Assembly (NCBI RefSeq): GCF_002277955.1
Contig: NZ_CP018477.1
Span: forward strand, 4,175,206 to 4,239,205
Source of the DNA: Thermogutta terrifontis
GTDB lineage: Bacteria; Planctomycetota; Planctomycetia; Pirellulales; Thermoguttaceae
Length of the DNA stretch: 64,000 nucleotides
Reading direction: 5' to 3'
Under the pieces are notes generated by a model. The model was given only the letters and a program-made list of their open reading frames with translations. It was not told the origin of the DNA and did no database searches. Every line of letters begins with the position of its first letter. The stretch's first letter is position 1. The position numbers and the translations under genes were made by a program. This document shows positions 10,272 to 19,091 of the stretch, piece by piece.

Positions 10272-11153
10272 ATGAGCATCTTGGTTAACAAAGGCACACG
10301 GGTCATTTGTCAGGGAATCACAGGCAAGGCTGGAAGATTTCACACCCAGCAGTGCCTGGCTTATGGCACCCAGGTCGTTGGCGGGGTCACGCCAGGGAAG
10401 GGAGGAACCACCGTCGACGGGGTGCCCGTATTCGACACTGTGGAAGAGGCGGTGCGCTCCACGGGTGCTGACGCGACGATGATATTTGTGCCACCACCCT
10501 TTGCGGCCGATGCCATCCTGGAAGCCGTGGATGCAGGAATTAAGCTGATCGTCGCGATTACGGAGGGTATTCCCACTTTGGACATGGTCCGCGTCATGCC
10601 GGTTGTCCGCCGAGCCGGGGCCCGACTTATTGGACCCAATTGCCCCGGAGTGATTACCCCCGGCGAATGTAAAATTGGGATCATGCCGGGTTACATCCAC
10701 AGGCCGGGACGCATTGGGGTGGTCAGCCGATCAGGAACATTAACGTACGAGGCTGTGTGGCAGTTAACGCAGAGGGGACTCGGCCAATCGACCTGCATAG
10801 GCCTGGGAGGAGATCCCGTCGTGGGAACGAGCTTTATTGATGTGCTGGAACTGTTTGCCGCCGATTCCCAAACCGAAGGTGTTTTCCTGATTGGGGAAAT
10901 TGGCGGAAATGCAGAGGAACTCGCCGCAGAATATATCGCCAAGCACTTCCCCAAGCCGGTAGCAGCGTTCATTGCGGGAAGAACGGCCCCGCCGGGCAAA
11001 CGGATGGGCCATGCAGGGGCCGTCATCTCGGGTGGAAAGGGGACCGCAGATGATAAAATCAGGGCCTTGAAAGCGGCCGGCATCGAAGTCGCCGAAAGCC
11101 CGGCGGACATGGGCGAGGCAATGGAACGGGCATTGAAAAAGTGGCGGCGATGA
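10272..11153 (+). CDS. sucD: Succinyl-CoA ligase, alpha subunit
   Basis: 293 residues. The CoA-binding Rossmann domain ([29 protein letters not shown]) is followed by the ligase domain. The active-site histidine that becomes phosphorylated is His247 in [29 protein letters not shown] and SRSGTLTYE are also family hallmarks. It pairs with the upstream beta subunit to form the enzyme. It converges on the sigma-factor gene, with a hairpin between the two genes. Confidence 0.97.
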   Translation: MSILVNKGTRVICQGITGKAGRFHTQQCLAYGTQVVGGVTPGKGGTTVDGVPVFDTVEEAVRSTGADATMIFVPPPFAADAILEAVDAGIKLIVAITEGIPTLDMVRVMPVVRRAGARLIGPNCPGVITPGECKIGIMPGYIHRPGRIGVVSRSGTLTYEAVWQLTQRGLGQSTCIGLGGDPVVGTSFIDVLELFAADSQTEGVFLIGEIGGNAEELAAEYIAKHFPKPVAAFIAGRTAPPGKRMGHAGAVISGGKGTADDKIRALKAAGIEVAESPADMGEAMERALKKWRR

Positions 11154-11164
11154 CGCCCGTTCGC

Positions 11165-11190
11165 GGCTGCCCAATCGCGGCAGCCTATAT
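11165..11190. terminator. Putative bidirectional terminator between sucD and the sigma factor
   Basis: A perfect 7-bp stem GGCTGCC/GGCAGCC (11165-11171 with 11179-11185) with a 7-base loop, followed by TATATTTG. It lies between convergent genes. The T-run is short, so efficiency is uncertain. Confidence 0.45.
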
Positions 11191-11215
11191 TTGACTGGCC
11201 TAACTTGACAGCGGA

Positions 11216-12070
11216 TCACTGAGGGTCGCCTTCCAGAGCGCGGGCAAGCTTCTGAAGCGCCTCGGTTTCGATTTGCCGGACCCGCTCTCGAGTGAGACCC
11301 AGAATCTCCCCGATTTCCTTGAGGGTTTTAGGCTGCTTGTCGTCCAGACCAAATCGCATTCGCAAAACGGCAGCCTCTCGCGGGTCCATGTCTTTCAGTT
11401 TTTCCCGAATATGATTGAGGCTGTCGTGGGTGACGAGTTCTTCGTCGGGAGGACGGAATCGCTCGTCCTCCAGCATTTCCCCAAGCGACCATCCGTTGTC
11501 CGACTGATCTGTCTGCGGTGTCAGGTTGTAGATCCGAATCGCCTTCTTAATAATACCCAACTTCTTGCGAGGTATTCCCAGAACTCGGGCGACTTCTTCT
11601 GGAGTGGGTGTTCGCCCCAGCTCTTCGGCGAGCCGCGTGCTGGCTCTTCGCCATTTGGATAGCAGTTCCACCATATACGCGGGAATTCGCACAGTTTTCC
11701 CGCAGTTGATGAGTGCCCGCTTGATGGACTGTTTGATCCAGTAACTGGCATAAGTGGAAAACCGAGTACCGATGGCGGGATCGTATCCCTCTACCGCACG
11801 CAGTAACCCCAGATTTCCCTCCTCAATGAGGTCCTGCAGGCTGAGGCCTTTACCTACGTAGTTTCGGGCAATGTTGACTACGAGACGGAGATTCGCGCGA
11901 ACCATTCGGTCTCTCGCTACCGGATCGCCATTTCCGATGGCGATGGCGAGCTCCATCTCCTCCTCAGGGGTAAGAAGGGGGGTTTCGTTAATCTCGCGGA
12001 GATACGACTCCAGTGGTGAATGCACATCATGATCCTCGGAGTACCGTCGTTTCGTCTTGGCCTTCTTCAT
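11216..12070 (-). CDS. RNA polymerase sigma-70 family factor (group 2-like)
   Basis: 284 residues. Region 1.2 is SPLESYLREINETPLLTPEEE; region 2 contains VRANLRLVVNIARNYV, DLIEEGNLGLLRAVEGYD and FSTYASYWIKQSIKRAL; region 3 follows (IPAYMVELLSKWRRA); region 4 ends with TLKEIGEILGLTRERVRQIE. It lacks the long region 1.1 and the non-conserved insertion of the primary RpoD, so it is best called a group 2/RpoS-like alternative sigma factor. It is monocistronic on the minus strand. Confidence 0.9.
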   Translation of the reverse strand: MKKAKTKRRYSEDHDVHSPLESYLREINETPLLTPEEEMELAIAIGNGDPVARDRMVRANLRLVVNIARNYVGKGLSLQDLIEEGNLGLLRAVEGYDPAIGTRFSTYASYWIKQSIKRALINCGKTVRIPAYMVELLSKWRRASTRLAEELGRTPTPEEVARVLGIPRKKLGIIKKAIRIYNLTPQTDQSDNGWSLGEMLEDERFRPPDEELVTHDSLNHIREKLKDMDPREAAVLRMRFGLDDKQPKTLKEIGEILGLTRERVRQIETEALQKLARALEGDPQ

Positions 12071-12603
12071 AGGTGCTCAACTGACATTGGAACGACATTG
12101 AGACTCCCTGACCCAATCAACCTATCGACCCTTCACAGAGGTTTCCTGCACGTCGTTGGAAAACTGACAAGCTAAACCGACGCAATTGGTTGTACGGAAT
12201 GTGATGACGACGTCAGGTTTGAGTGGTTGCGGAGATCGTGCCCGCTGTAGGGGAGGGCAGGAAAGACGGACTACCCAACTGGCTGGGCCCAGCCCGAGTC
12301 AGACGCCTTGCCATACCTGTGGAAACTGATAAACTGATGTTAGATGGAACTAGGTGCCCGATCCCCGCTCCGGTTGCACCAGCCTGGATTGGCTTGGGGA
12401 TTAGACTCTCCGAGCAGGTGCGGCCCCAGGGGTGGAGAACCCCATGTGTATTTTTCGGGCCTCATTTGCATCATAGGGTGAAATAACGCTGATGGTGCGA
12501 TGCCCCCCATGCGGGTCGGGTGCCAATGTCCCATCAAAGATGCCAGTAGAGGAAAAAGACACTCCATTACTGGGAAATAATGTCCCATGGTGGGGTGATG
12601 TAC
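12071..12603. other. Intergenic region upstream of the sigma factor and tRNA-Ser
   Basis: 533 bases without a convincing gene. It must hold the promoters of the minus-strand sigma gene and of tRNA-Ser, but no clear -35/-10 pair is visible. A 14-bp perfect palindrome (GGCTGGGCCCAGCC) lies at 12281-12294. The plus-strand frame at 12223-12486 has no ribosome site and low-complexity translation, and I do not regard it as a gene. Confidence 0.5.
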
Positions 12604-12691
12604 GGAGAGGTGGCCGAGTGGTCTAAGGCGCGGGTTTGCTAAATCCGTAGGGGTGTTCAACCCCTCGCAGGTTCGAATCCTGTCCTCTCCG
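12604..12691 (+). tRNA. tRNA-Ser(GCT)
   Basis: A complete class II tRNA. The acceptor stem GGAGAGG (12604-12610) pairs with CCTCTCC (12684-12690). The anticodon arm has GCT in the loop TTGCTAA. A long variable arm AGGGGT/ACCCCT marks it as serine, and the T-loop is TTCGAAT. CCA is not encoded. The 3' end is the integration site of the adjacent element and overlaps the antisense 3' end of the integrase gene. Confidence 0.97.
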
Positions 12692-14036
12692 CTAAGTTAT
12701 GTTGTACCAATAAGTTACGACTCGCAGGGCGTTGCATAATGTCGCAATTGAACAGGCTTTGGGATTCAAAGTTCTCTATCTTGCAACCCCTTGCGGGAGC
12801 CTGCTGTGCCGTATTTTGTGCCACCCGTGTGCCGGATTCTGTGCCACTGTTCGTTTGAACACCAGTGGTGTCCGGCTGTACACGGTTCGAGTCCACTTTG
12901 GTCTTGGGCCTCCACTGGAGGGCTACCTGGTATGCCGCATCCGTGGGATCCACATAATGGCGTAACGCGATAGAGGGGGTATTGCCCAACCACTTGGTGA
13001 CCACGGCCAGAGGAAACGCTTGGGCTAGATCGGATTCACACGAAGCCCGTAAATTGTGCCAGAGTCTTGGCCATGGTTCCAATCCCGCCCGGCGGATTAT
13101 CTTCTCAAAGGTAGTTCGCAGGTTGCAGTTGATCCAGCCGGCCGGGCCTTGAGCACGGCGGCGGTATTCCTCCGGGAACACGTATTCCGCCCCGGGTAAC
13201 GTGGCGTCCCAGGCCTCTTCCAGGTAGGGCTTCAGCAGAGGAAACATCGGTATGACGCGGTAGGGCTTCCCCTTACTGGCCGTCTTCGGTGAGGATACCA
13301 CGATCCGGCCATCCGCCCAGTTGACGTCCGCCCAACGTAGAGAGAATGCTTCCGATGGGATCCGCAATCCACCGAAGCGGGCGAGGGCGATGAGAAGCCG
13401 CCACCATACGTTGGGGGCGTTCTCAATCAGCCGGAGTGTGTCCTCTACGCTCACGTAGACGCGCCGGCCTGATGGATCGCCTGCCCGATGCGTGACGAAT
13501 CCAAAAGGATTGCCCTGGATCAACCCCATCCGCTGAGCGTGGGCAAAGAACATCCGGGCAAACTGCAGCCGCTTGTTGATCGTGGTATCAGCCAACCCCT
13601 GCCCCATCAGATACTGGCGGAAGGCCTCCGCTTTCTCTGGCGTGATATCCGCAAGCCGACACTCCCGCCCGAAGAAGTCGCAAAGGTTGCGGATCGTATG
13701 GCCCCACACGATCCTTGTAGCGGGGGCATACGTTGCGGTGCGAGTCGCTAAGTAAGCCTCCAGATACGAGCCAAGCTTTGCTGTGGCTGCCGAGTCAATC
13801 AACCCCGCCTTGGCCAATTTCTCTTTGAGGGCCTCACCGATCGTGTTCAACCAGGTTGCGGTGGCCTGCTGGACCGGTAAGCCGCTGATGCGGGAAGCCA
13901 GCAACGCCTCCACGTGGACACGGATGCTCTCCGCCGTCTTTTTGTCCACACGGCCAAGGCGAAGGGTTTTCCGCTTGCCATCGGGAGCCACAAAGAGGAT
14001 TCGCCAGCCTTTGCCATCTTTTGCTACGCTTGCCAT
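12657..14036 (-). CDS. int: Tyrosine recombinase/integrase of the tRNA-Ser element
   Basis: 459 residues from the ATG at 14036, which has GGAG eight bases upstream; a longer frame to 14069 lacks a ribosome site. An N-terminal AP2-like domain (SVAKDGKGWRILFVAPDGKR) is followed by a SAM-like core-binding domain and the catalytic domain. Catalytic residues from this start are Arg225 (GGLRIPSE), Lys251, His327 and Arg330 (HNLR) and the nucleophile Tyr361 (RHYVDPTD). The usual second His of LGH is Asn (WLGN). The last 11 codons (AERTGFEPARG) and the stop are antisense to the 3' end of tRNA-Ser, so this tail comes from the attachment site itself. It should catalyse integration and excision at tRNA-Ser. 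Confidence 0.93.
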   Translation of the reverse strand: MASVAKDGKGWRILFVAPDGKRKTLRLGRVDKKTAESIRVHVEALLASRISGLPVQQATATWLNTIGEALKEKLAKAGLIDSAATAKLGSYLEAYLATRTATYAPATRIVWGHTIRNLCDFFGRECRLADITPEKAEAFRQYLMGQGLADTTINKRLQFARMFFAHAQRMGLIQGNPFGFVTHRAGDPSGRRVYVSVEDTLRLIENAPNVWWRLLIALARFGGLRIPSEAFSLRWADVNWADGRIVVSSPKTASKGKPYRVIPMFPLLKPYLEEAWDATLPGAEYVFPEEYRRRAQGPAGWINCNLRTTFEKIIRRAGLEPWPRLWHNLRASCESDLAQAFPLAVVTKWLGNTPSIALRHYVDPTDAAYQVALQWRPKTKVDSNRVQPDTTGVQTNSGTESGTRVAQNTAQQAPARGCKIENFESQSLFNCDIMQRPASRNLLVQHNLAERTGFEPARG

Positions 14037-14204
14037 AGGATGCTCCTTTTTGCTTGTTGGCACTGTCAACTGCTATTGGATACACTAGGCCGCTACAAAG
14101 CAACCCACAGAGAAAACGTGGAAAGAAAGTGTGGTCGAAGGCCCGGTGGTTCCCGCCCGCCCTCGCGAGGGGATAGTGCTGGGTAGGACCCGTTGGGGTT
14201 GGAA

Positions 14205-14239
14205 GGGGAAAAAGAACCGCCCGAGAGTAACTCGGGCGG
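14205..14239 (-). terminator. Intrinsic terminator after the capsid gene
   Basis: On the minus strand a perfect 9-bp stem CCGCCCGAG/CTCGGGCGG (14217-14225 with 14231-14239) with a 5-base loop is followed by TTCTTTTTCCCC. It lies just downstream of the capsid-fusion stop and upstream of the integrase gene, separating the structural genes from int. Confidence 0.8.
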
Positions 14240-14274
14240 GTAAGCAGAAGGAGACGGTGACGGAGATGCCGGTG

Positions 14275-16101
14275 TCAGGCACCGGATGCTTTCACGGCAC
14301 ACCGCCAGTCCGCGGCAGCCGCTCCTATATCGATGTAGCATCGCCAGCCGGTGCCAAGCTTATCCGCTCCGGGGTCCACTGGTTCGATGGTTGGCCCCTG
14401 TTGGCCATTCAAGAAGGCCACAAGGAAGCTACCATCCGCAGGGCCGCAGAGCAGATACCAGGCAGCGGTGCTGTTACCAGGGAAGTACGTATTACTCAGC
14501 CGTGGCTCGACCTCTAACGCGATGTTCAGGCCAGCGAAGGGATTACCAGCAGGGAGCTGGTCTCCGCCCGAGCGGTAGAGTTCGACACTGTTGAGCACTT
14601 GCCGGGCGGTCGCCTCCAGTTCGGGTGGGACGAGAAGAACACGGGGCACCAGGTCCAGCGGCAAGCCGTCGGCGTCCGTTTGTTTGCGTAGGGCCGCGAT
14701 GGCTTCGGCAAGGCTGGCGACACTCAGCCCAGATTCCGCACCAGTAATCAGGTTGCTGTGGGCAGCGGAGAAAAAACCGCCCGGATTACTGAGAAGCACC
14801 GTGTAAACCAGATCGGCCACCTTCCGCGCAGCGGCACGTCCGAAGATCGTGGGGATTTGGTCCAGGATCGCGATGTCATCATTGATGATGTGTTGGCGGT
14901 CCAGCATGAGCATTTTGGCGTAGGTGGTCACCTTGTAAGTGATGGTTTCCTCTCCCACATTGGCGTGCCTAATTTCGCCGTGGGCGGCCAGCTCTTCAAG
15001 TTTGAAGTCACCGGTCAAGCGGATACCAGTATGTTCCTTGAAATCCTTGGCCGACACAATCCGGGCAAAGGATTTCCATGTCGCGGGGGCTTGCTGGTAG
15101 GCATCGAGGGCGATTTTGTTGGCCGCCACACCCAGGGCAACGGGCAAGTCTGTCGTGGAGAAAGCCGCCCGAATAATCTCGTTGGTTCCCCGGGGGGCAT
15201 AGCCCAAACTCATTTGACAAGCCATGCCGCAAAGATCAAGAGCGGTTCGCGGCTTGTAGCTGGCAGCCGCCGATAGAGTCTCCGCACCAAGTTCCTTTTC
15301 CGCCAATGACTCTTTACCAAGCAGTTTCAAGGCGGCGGCGGCAAGGATGGAAGCGGGTGTGTCCTTGACCTCAGCATTGAGTACTGGAGGAATCACCGGG
15401 CGGCGGCGGGTCTCAGCGAGAGCTTTCGCGGTCTCAAGTGGCAACCGGTTTTCGATGGCTTGCCTGAATGTGCTCATGTCATCTCCGCACACAGAGAGTA
15501 AGTCCAGGATATATTTCGCCTCGATCGTCTCACCAGGTGACGAGTTCTCAGGGGGAGCTGGTTGGTGTGTCATATTCCTCACTCCTGCTGCTAACGTGAC
15601 CATCGTCTGTTTGTCCGCTCCCAGCGGGACAACTGAAACTTCCCGGAGGATTCCACCCTCGATAAGAAAAGTGTCTGATTCGACAGTGATTGTTTGCCCG
15701 TTGACCGTGATGGTATCCCCAGGCTTCAACGGCCGGTATTGGTTCGTTTCAACACCCACACTGGCCTGCAAGGGGACGTCATCTTTCAGTAGAGCAATGA
15801 CGAGTTTGCCGGCGTCCGTGGCTTCTGTTACCGTACCGTCAATCACTAAGGTTTTTCCGTCGGTTTTAGGTATTCCCCAACCAATGGTGGCTTCGGTACG
15901 GCCTTCGTGATCCAAGAGCAGAGTAACCCGCTGCGGTAAATCAAGGCCCTGCAGATCGATGATGACCGGTCCCCACCCCGGCACAGTCATGATGCCCCCG
16001 GTGTAGGCCGTGATGCGTACCTTAACTGGCTTCTTTTCCTTTTCGGCCTCAACAATTAACGGGGCGGCTTTTAGTTGGAGGGTTCTTGTTGCGGTCGTCA
16101 T
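14275..16101 (-). CDS. Prohead protease/major capsid protein fusion
   Basis: 608 residues. The N-terminal part (about 25-175) resembles HK97-type (S78) prohead proteases: a candidate catalytic His65 in LLLDHEG, Ser114 in LQASVGVE, and the strand REVSVVPLGAD that often ends this domain. A linker follows, then residues about 230-608 resemble the Mu gpT-like major head subunit (TYAKMLMLDRQHIINDD, AARKVADLVYTVLLSN, LLVPPELEATARQVL). The fused layout implies that the protease first acts as scaffold or processes itself out of the precursor. It starts 3 bases after the preceding gene and is followed by a terminator. It is the only structural phage gene in the element. Confidence 0.85.
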   Translation of the reverse strand: MTTATRTLQLKAAPLIVEAEKEKKPVKVRITAYTGGIMTVPGWGPVIIDLQGLDLPQRVTLLLDHEGRTEATIGWGIPKTDGKTLVIDGTVTEATDAGKLVIALLKDDVPLQASVGVETNQYRPLKPGDTITVNGQTITVESDTFLIEGGILREVSVVPLGADKQTMVTLAAGVRNMTHQPAPPENSSPGETIEAKYILDLLSVCGDDMSTFRQAIENRLPLETAKALAETRRRPVIPPVLNAEVKDTPASILAAAALKLLGKESLAEKELGAETLSAAASYKPRTALDLCGMACQMSLGYAPRGTNEIIRAAFSTTDLPVALGVAANKIALDAYQQAPATWKSFARIVSAKDFKEHTGIRLTGDFKLEELAAHGEIRHANVGEETITYKVTTYAKMLMLDRQHIINDDIAILDQIPTIFGRAAARKVADLVYTVLLSNPGGFFSAAHSNLITGAESGLSVASLAEAIAALRKQTDADGLPLDLVPRVLLVPPELEATARQVLNSVELYRSGGDQLPAGNPFAGLNIALEVEPRLSNTYFPGNSTAAWYLLCGPADGSFLVAFLNGQQGPTIEPVDPGADKLGTGWRCYIDIGAAAADWRCAVKASGA

Positions 16102-16104
16102 TTC

Positions 16105-16494
16105 TCAGTTTGATTTTGCGTTGGCTAGTTGCAAAATCCGGTTTTTGTATTGGGGGTTTTGTTCTAAGAGGTGGTTCACGAGCGTGGGCTTTGCCCGCTT
16201 TGTTTTCACGCACCACTCAAAAAAGCACTCGGCCAGAGGGAGGGAGAAAAAGGTGTTTTCGGGCGTCACTGGCTCCCCGTCGCTCCACTTCCCTCCCGTG
16301 ATCTCACGCAACCAATCCTCAATGTCCTGGCGGGTGATGATCAATCCACGCCCCTCAGCCTCACTGATAAGACCTGTTCCCAACATCGGCCAGCGGGCAG
16401 CCAACAAGGTTTGAATCTGGCTTTGCGTCAACCCATAGCGTTTTAATGCTAGGGTGGCGATGGCTTCGTATTCTTCATTGCTCAGGTACTGCAT
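16105..16494 (-). CDS. Small protein of unknown function in the satellite element
   Basis: 129 residues from the ATG at 16494, which has AAGGAG eight bases upstream. I do not recognise a family. The sequence is helical, with an N-terminal segment (YEAIATLALKRYGLTQSQI) that could be a helix-turn-helix-like bundle, and an ITRQDIEDWLREI segment in the middle. It overlaps the 3' end of the zinc-ribbon gene by 20 bases and ends 3 bases before the capsid fusion, so translation is probably coupled. A role in capsid assembly or regulation is possible from position only. Confidence 0.7.
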   Translation of the reverse strand: MQYLSNEEYEAIATLALKRYGLTQSQIQTLLAARWPMLGTGLISEAEGRGLIITRQDIEDWLREITGGKWSDGEPVTPENTFFSLPLAECFFEWCVKTKRAKPTLVNHLLEQNPQYKNRILQLANAKSN

Positions 16495-16738
16495 TGGCTT
16501 TCTCCTTGCTCTCACTGTCATTGTAGTGGGCCTCTGCCCTGTTTTGCGGGCTGTTGGGGGAGTCGCATTGTACGGGTACAGTGTTTTTCTTCCCCCATCC
16601 GCAACTCCGACACTTCAGATAGCGGATGCGATACAGGCCCACTTGCTTACTGGTTCTGACGATCACTTCGGCACCACATTGTGGGCATACTCTCCAGGCG
16701 TAACGTGCTATAACGATAGGGATGAGTGGGTGGGACAT
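16475..16738 (-). CDS. Ogr/Delta-like zinc-ribbon protein
   Basis: 87 residues, with GGAG eight bases before the ATG. It carries C-P-x-C at residues 18-21, then six residues to R-T-S, then eight to R-Y, two to C, and a final C-x-x-C-G pair. This spacing closely follows the Ogr/Delta zinc fingers of phages P2 and P4 (CPxC-x6-RTS-x9-RY-x2-C). Those proteins activate late, structural promoters. Here the gene lies two positions upstream of the capsid fusion, a sensible place for a late-gene regulator. The tail after residue 55 is polar and probably disordered. The match is by eye; a generic zinc ribbon is the alternative. Confidence 0.6.
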   Translation of the reverse strand: MSHPLIPIVIARYAWRVCPQCGAEVIVRTSKQVGLYRIRYLKCRSCGWGKKNTVPVQCDSPNSPQNRAEAHYNDSESKEKANAVPEQ

Positions 16739-16829
16739 GAGAAGTCTCCTTACTGCTTTTCCAGGGGCGTTTTTTTGTGCGGGAACCTAGCTTCCCGATG
16801 CAAAATAGGGGTATCCGTGGGGTCCTTTT

Positions 16830-17393
16830 TCAGCCTCGCGCCGGCCTTTCCGGCTTGGTGAGGCACTCTTCCCGGCGGAGTGCCGCTTCCCTCACGAATC
16901 TTTCGGCAGCCTTCGGCCAATCCATGGGATCGATCTTGAGCAACCGGCAGGCGTCCAGTAGCAGGGCAACCGCGGAGTCGTGGAAAGTGTCGTAGAGTTC
17001 AAAGAGGGCCGGGAAGTCCGCGCGCTGTGTCGGCGTCCCCGTTGGCATGAGAACGTATCCCGGGCCGTATTCGCTTGGTTGCAACCGGATGGAATATCCC
17101 GCGTCCCAGAGTTTGTGAAGTAGCAGCCAACCGCCCACTTCCTCTTTGTGTGCCCGCAAGAGGGCTAGTTCCTCTTTGGTCAAGGCCTCCGGGGCTACGT
17201 GGAAGTGAAGTTCTCCACGTTCCCACGTGACGGACACTCCCGGGCGGTTGAGCACATGCAAGACGCCTTTGGGGGGAGTTCCGCATAGATTCACCCGCTG
17301 ACCCGCAGTGGGGGCGGTCACCTTGCCAGTGGAAGATTCCCTCTGAGTGGTGGTACAATCTAGCCACGCTAGTGGGTCGAGAGAGTTTCTCAT
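16830..17393 (-). CDS. TubC N-terminal docking-like domain protein
   Basis: 187 residues, with AGGGAAG upstream of the ATG. Residues about 42-95 (GVLHVLNRPGVSVTWERGEL, then L-x-V-A-P-E-A-L-T, LLRAHKEEVGGWL) have the pattern of the TubC docking-like domain, which is common next to primases in phage-related elements of many bacteria. The C-terminal half (FPALFELYDTFHDSAVALL) is helical and unrecognised. It lies just downstream of the iteron-like repeats and the ATPase gene. Its position suggests a replication-associated function; this is inference. Confidence 0.65.
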   Translation of the reverse strand: MRNSLDPLAWLDCTTTQRESSTGKVTAPTAGQRVNLCGTPPKGVLHVLNRPGVSVTWERGELHFHVAPEALTKEELALLRAHKEEVGGWLLLHKLWDAGYSIRLQPSEYGPGYVLMPTGTPTQRADFPALFELYDTFHDSAVALLLDACRLLKIDPMDWPKAAERFVREAALRREECLTKPERPARG

Positions 17394-17416
17394 AATTTCT
17401 TCCCTCTTACTTCTGG

Positions 17417-17607
17417 TTTCCGCATTTCCGCTAGTCGTAACTCTTGTTGAAAAAATGACTTAAGTGGAAAGTGCTGCGAATTTCCGCTAGTTTCCGCTTT
17501 TCGGCTAGTTGCCACGTTCGTGCCTTGTGGAAATGCCGAAATTAGTGGAAAGTAAGGCCAATTTCCGCTTTAGTTCTGTTCAATTCACAACTTGCGCCTA
17601 GCGGAAA
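17417..17607. repeat. Iteron-like cluster of TTTCCGCTAG motifs
   Basis: Eight or more copies of TTTCCGCTAG or close variants in both orientations: forward at 17417, 17425, 17481, 17491 and 17562, and reverse (TAGTGGAAA/CTAGCGGAAA type) at 17463, 17527, 17543 and 17598. They fill the gap between the ATPase and TubC-like genes and overlap the last codons of the ATPase gene. Dense short repeats beside a primase and an ATPase suggest an origin of replication or a multi-operator control site. Confidence 0.65.
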
Positions 17608-19091
17608 GTGAGAAACCGGGAGGAAGTAAAAACTTTTTCTGGTTCAGGGAGCACCCCCCGGCCGTGGTATTCCCCGATGATTCTCCAGGTGGCCGACTTA
17701 GGCCCTCCTCCGGGGGATACTTGCTCAATAGCTCCCTGTTCTGCTAGGGCGCGGAGGGCCTGTCGTGTCCACTGTGGGGTCATGCCACCAATGTCGGCCG
17801 CTTCCTTTGTCGAAAACTCCCCGTCCCCGACAGCCGCTTTCAGTTTTTCAAGCAAGCGTTCAAATGACGTGTGCACCTCCCGCCCCAGCAACCGAGCGGC
17901 GGGCCGTTGCAGTAGGCGATAGGCCACGTAGTAATCCGCCGGGTCGGCGATGATCGCCTCGCCATCCCGCTCGCGTTGGAACTGATGGGCGAGGGTACTC
18001 GCTCGAATCAGCGCCACACAGTGTCTTGCGATACGCCGGCACTCCGGTCTGTCCACCGGGAATTTTTCCGCGAGTTGTTCCGCAAACGGGATCACAACCT
18101 GCGGCGGGTGGCTGCCGATGAGCCGCTGAAAAGCCCAATGCTTCGCGATGAGCGTTTCGCAACCTCCACTTTGCGGCTTACTCGCATCGCTGAACACTTT
18201 CTTGACGACCCGGCTGGTCTGTTCCTCCGAGTCGTCGGAATTCAAGATCAGCATCCGCGACGCGTCCTCATCGAGAAGTTTGCTTTTTGTCGTGGATTCG
18301 CAAAACGCGACGGGGCCTTCCTGAATGACCACTTCCGTGGTCATCTGCCCATCCGGCCCGCGAGTGGCGACAGCCTTGACGAGCCGCCCTTCGCTGACCA
18401 GCTCTCGCCAGCTCCGGTTGGCGTCCACAACTTCGGGTGTTTCCCCCTGCGGGCGTTCACCCAGGGTCACGAAACGATGACGCAGGCTTCCCGGGGGAAG
18501 ATAGAACCAACTCTGCGGGCTGGCCTGAGTCAACTTGATTGTTGCTTCGGGAGGGAAGAGCGCGCCCACTTTCTGTAACACATGCGATTTTCCAGTGGAC
18601 GTGGGACCCACGATAACGGCCGCCAACGGGCTTGCCAGCAAACGGCTCACCCCCACGAGCCATACAGTCAAGGCTGTCTCGGCCTCTCCGGCAACACCCA
18701 GTGTGCAAACGTCGTCATAAACCTCCCGGAGTAATTCGGGGCTGTTTGCCATCCGCTCCGCCTCGGCGACGATCTCTGGCGGTGTTTTTTCTAACTCACG
18801 GCGGGCGATTTCAAAGGGATCAGTGGAATTGCCGTTGCCGCGGGCTGCCTGTTCTTTCGCCGCTTTATCCACTTCATCGGCTAGGTTAAGAAGCATGCCC
18901 TCGAACGCCCGGGCTAACTCCTGCCCCGGGCGCTGAAGCGTCTGCCCTAACCTCTCAAAAAAGCGTTTACGAGCGTTTGCGTTGTCAACATCAACTTTGT
19001 CACGGAACACTTCCGCCCCATTTTCCCATACCATGACGAGTCGGCGGACGGACCCGTTATGGGGAGTGACAACAAAATTCAGTGGAATCAT
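17598..19091 (-). CDS. P-loop ATPase with C-terminal winged-helix (replication helicase-like)
   Basis: 497 residues. The Walker A motif GPTSTGKS is at 162-169, after an N-terminal region of charged helices. The ATPase core includes LLDEDASRMLILNSDDSEEQ, which may include Walker B. Residues about 415-475 (FSTKEAADIGGMTPQWTRQALRAL) form a winged helix-turn-helix. Similar ATPases beside prim-pol genes act as replicative helicases or initiators of plasmids and satellites. Its ATG overlaps the stop of the primase gene by four bases, so the two are translationally coupled. Confidence 0.75.
   Translation of the reverse strand: MIPLNFVVTPHNGSVRRLVMVWENGAEVFRDKVDVDNANARKRFFERLGQTLQRPGQELARAFEGMLLNLADEVDKAAKEQAARGNGNSTDPFEIARRELEKTPPEIVAEAERMANSPELLREVYDDVCTLGVAGEAETALTVWLVGVSRLLASPLAAVIVGPTSTGKSHVLQKVGALFPPEATIKLTQASPQSWFYLPPGSLRHRFVTLGERPQGETPEVVDANRSWRELVSEGRLVKAVATRGPDGQMTTEVVIQEGPVAFCESTTKSKLLDEDASRMLILNSDDSEEQTSRVVKKVFSDASKPQSGGCETLIAKHWAFQRLIGSHPPQVVIPFAEQLAEKFPVDRPECRRIARHCVALIRASTLAHQFQRERDGEAIIADPADYYVAYRLLQRPAARLLGREVHTSFERLLEKLKAAVGDGEFSTKEAADIGGMTPQWTRQALRALAEQGAIEQVSPGGGPKSATWRIIGEYHGRGVLPEPEKVFTSSRFLTFR

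Noticed and set aside
12223-12486. Plus-strand frame of 87 codons between the sigma factor and tRNA-Ser
   Set aside because: No ribosome site, GTG start and a Pro/Gly/Arg-rich translation without motifs.
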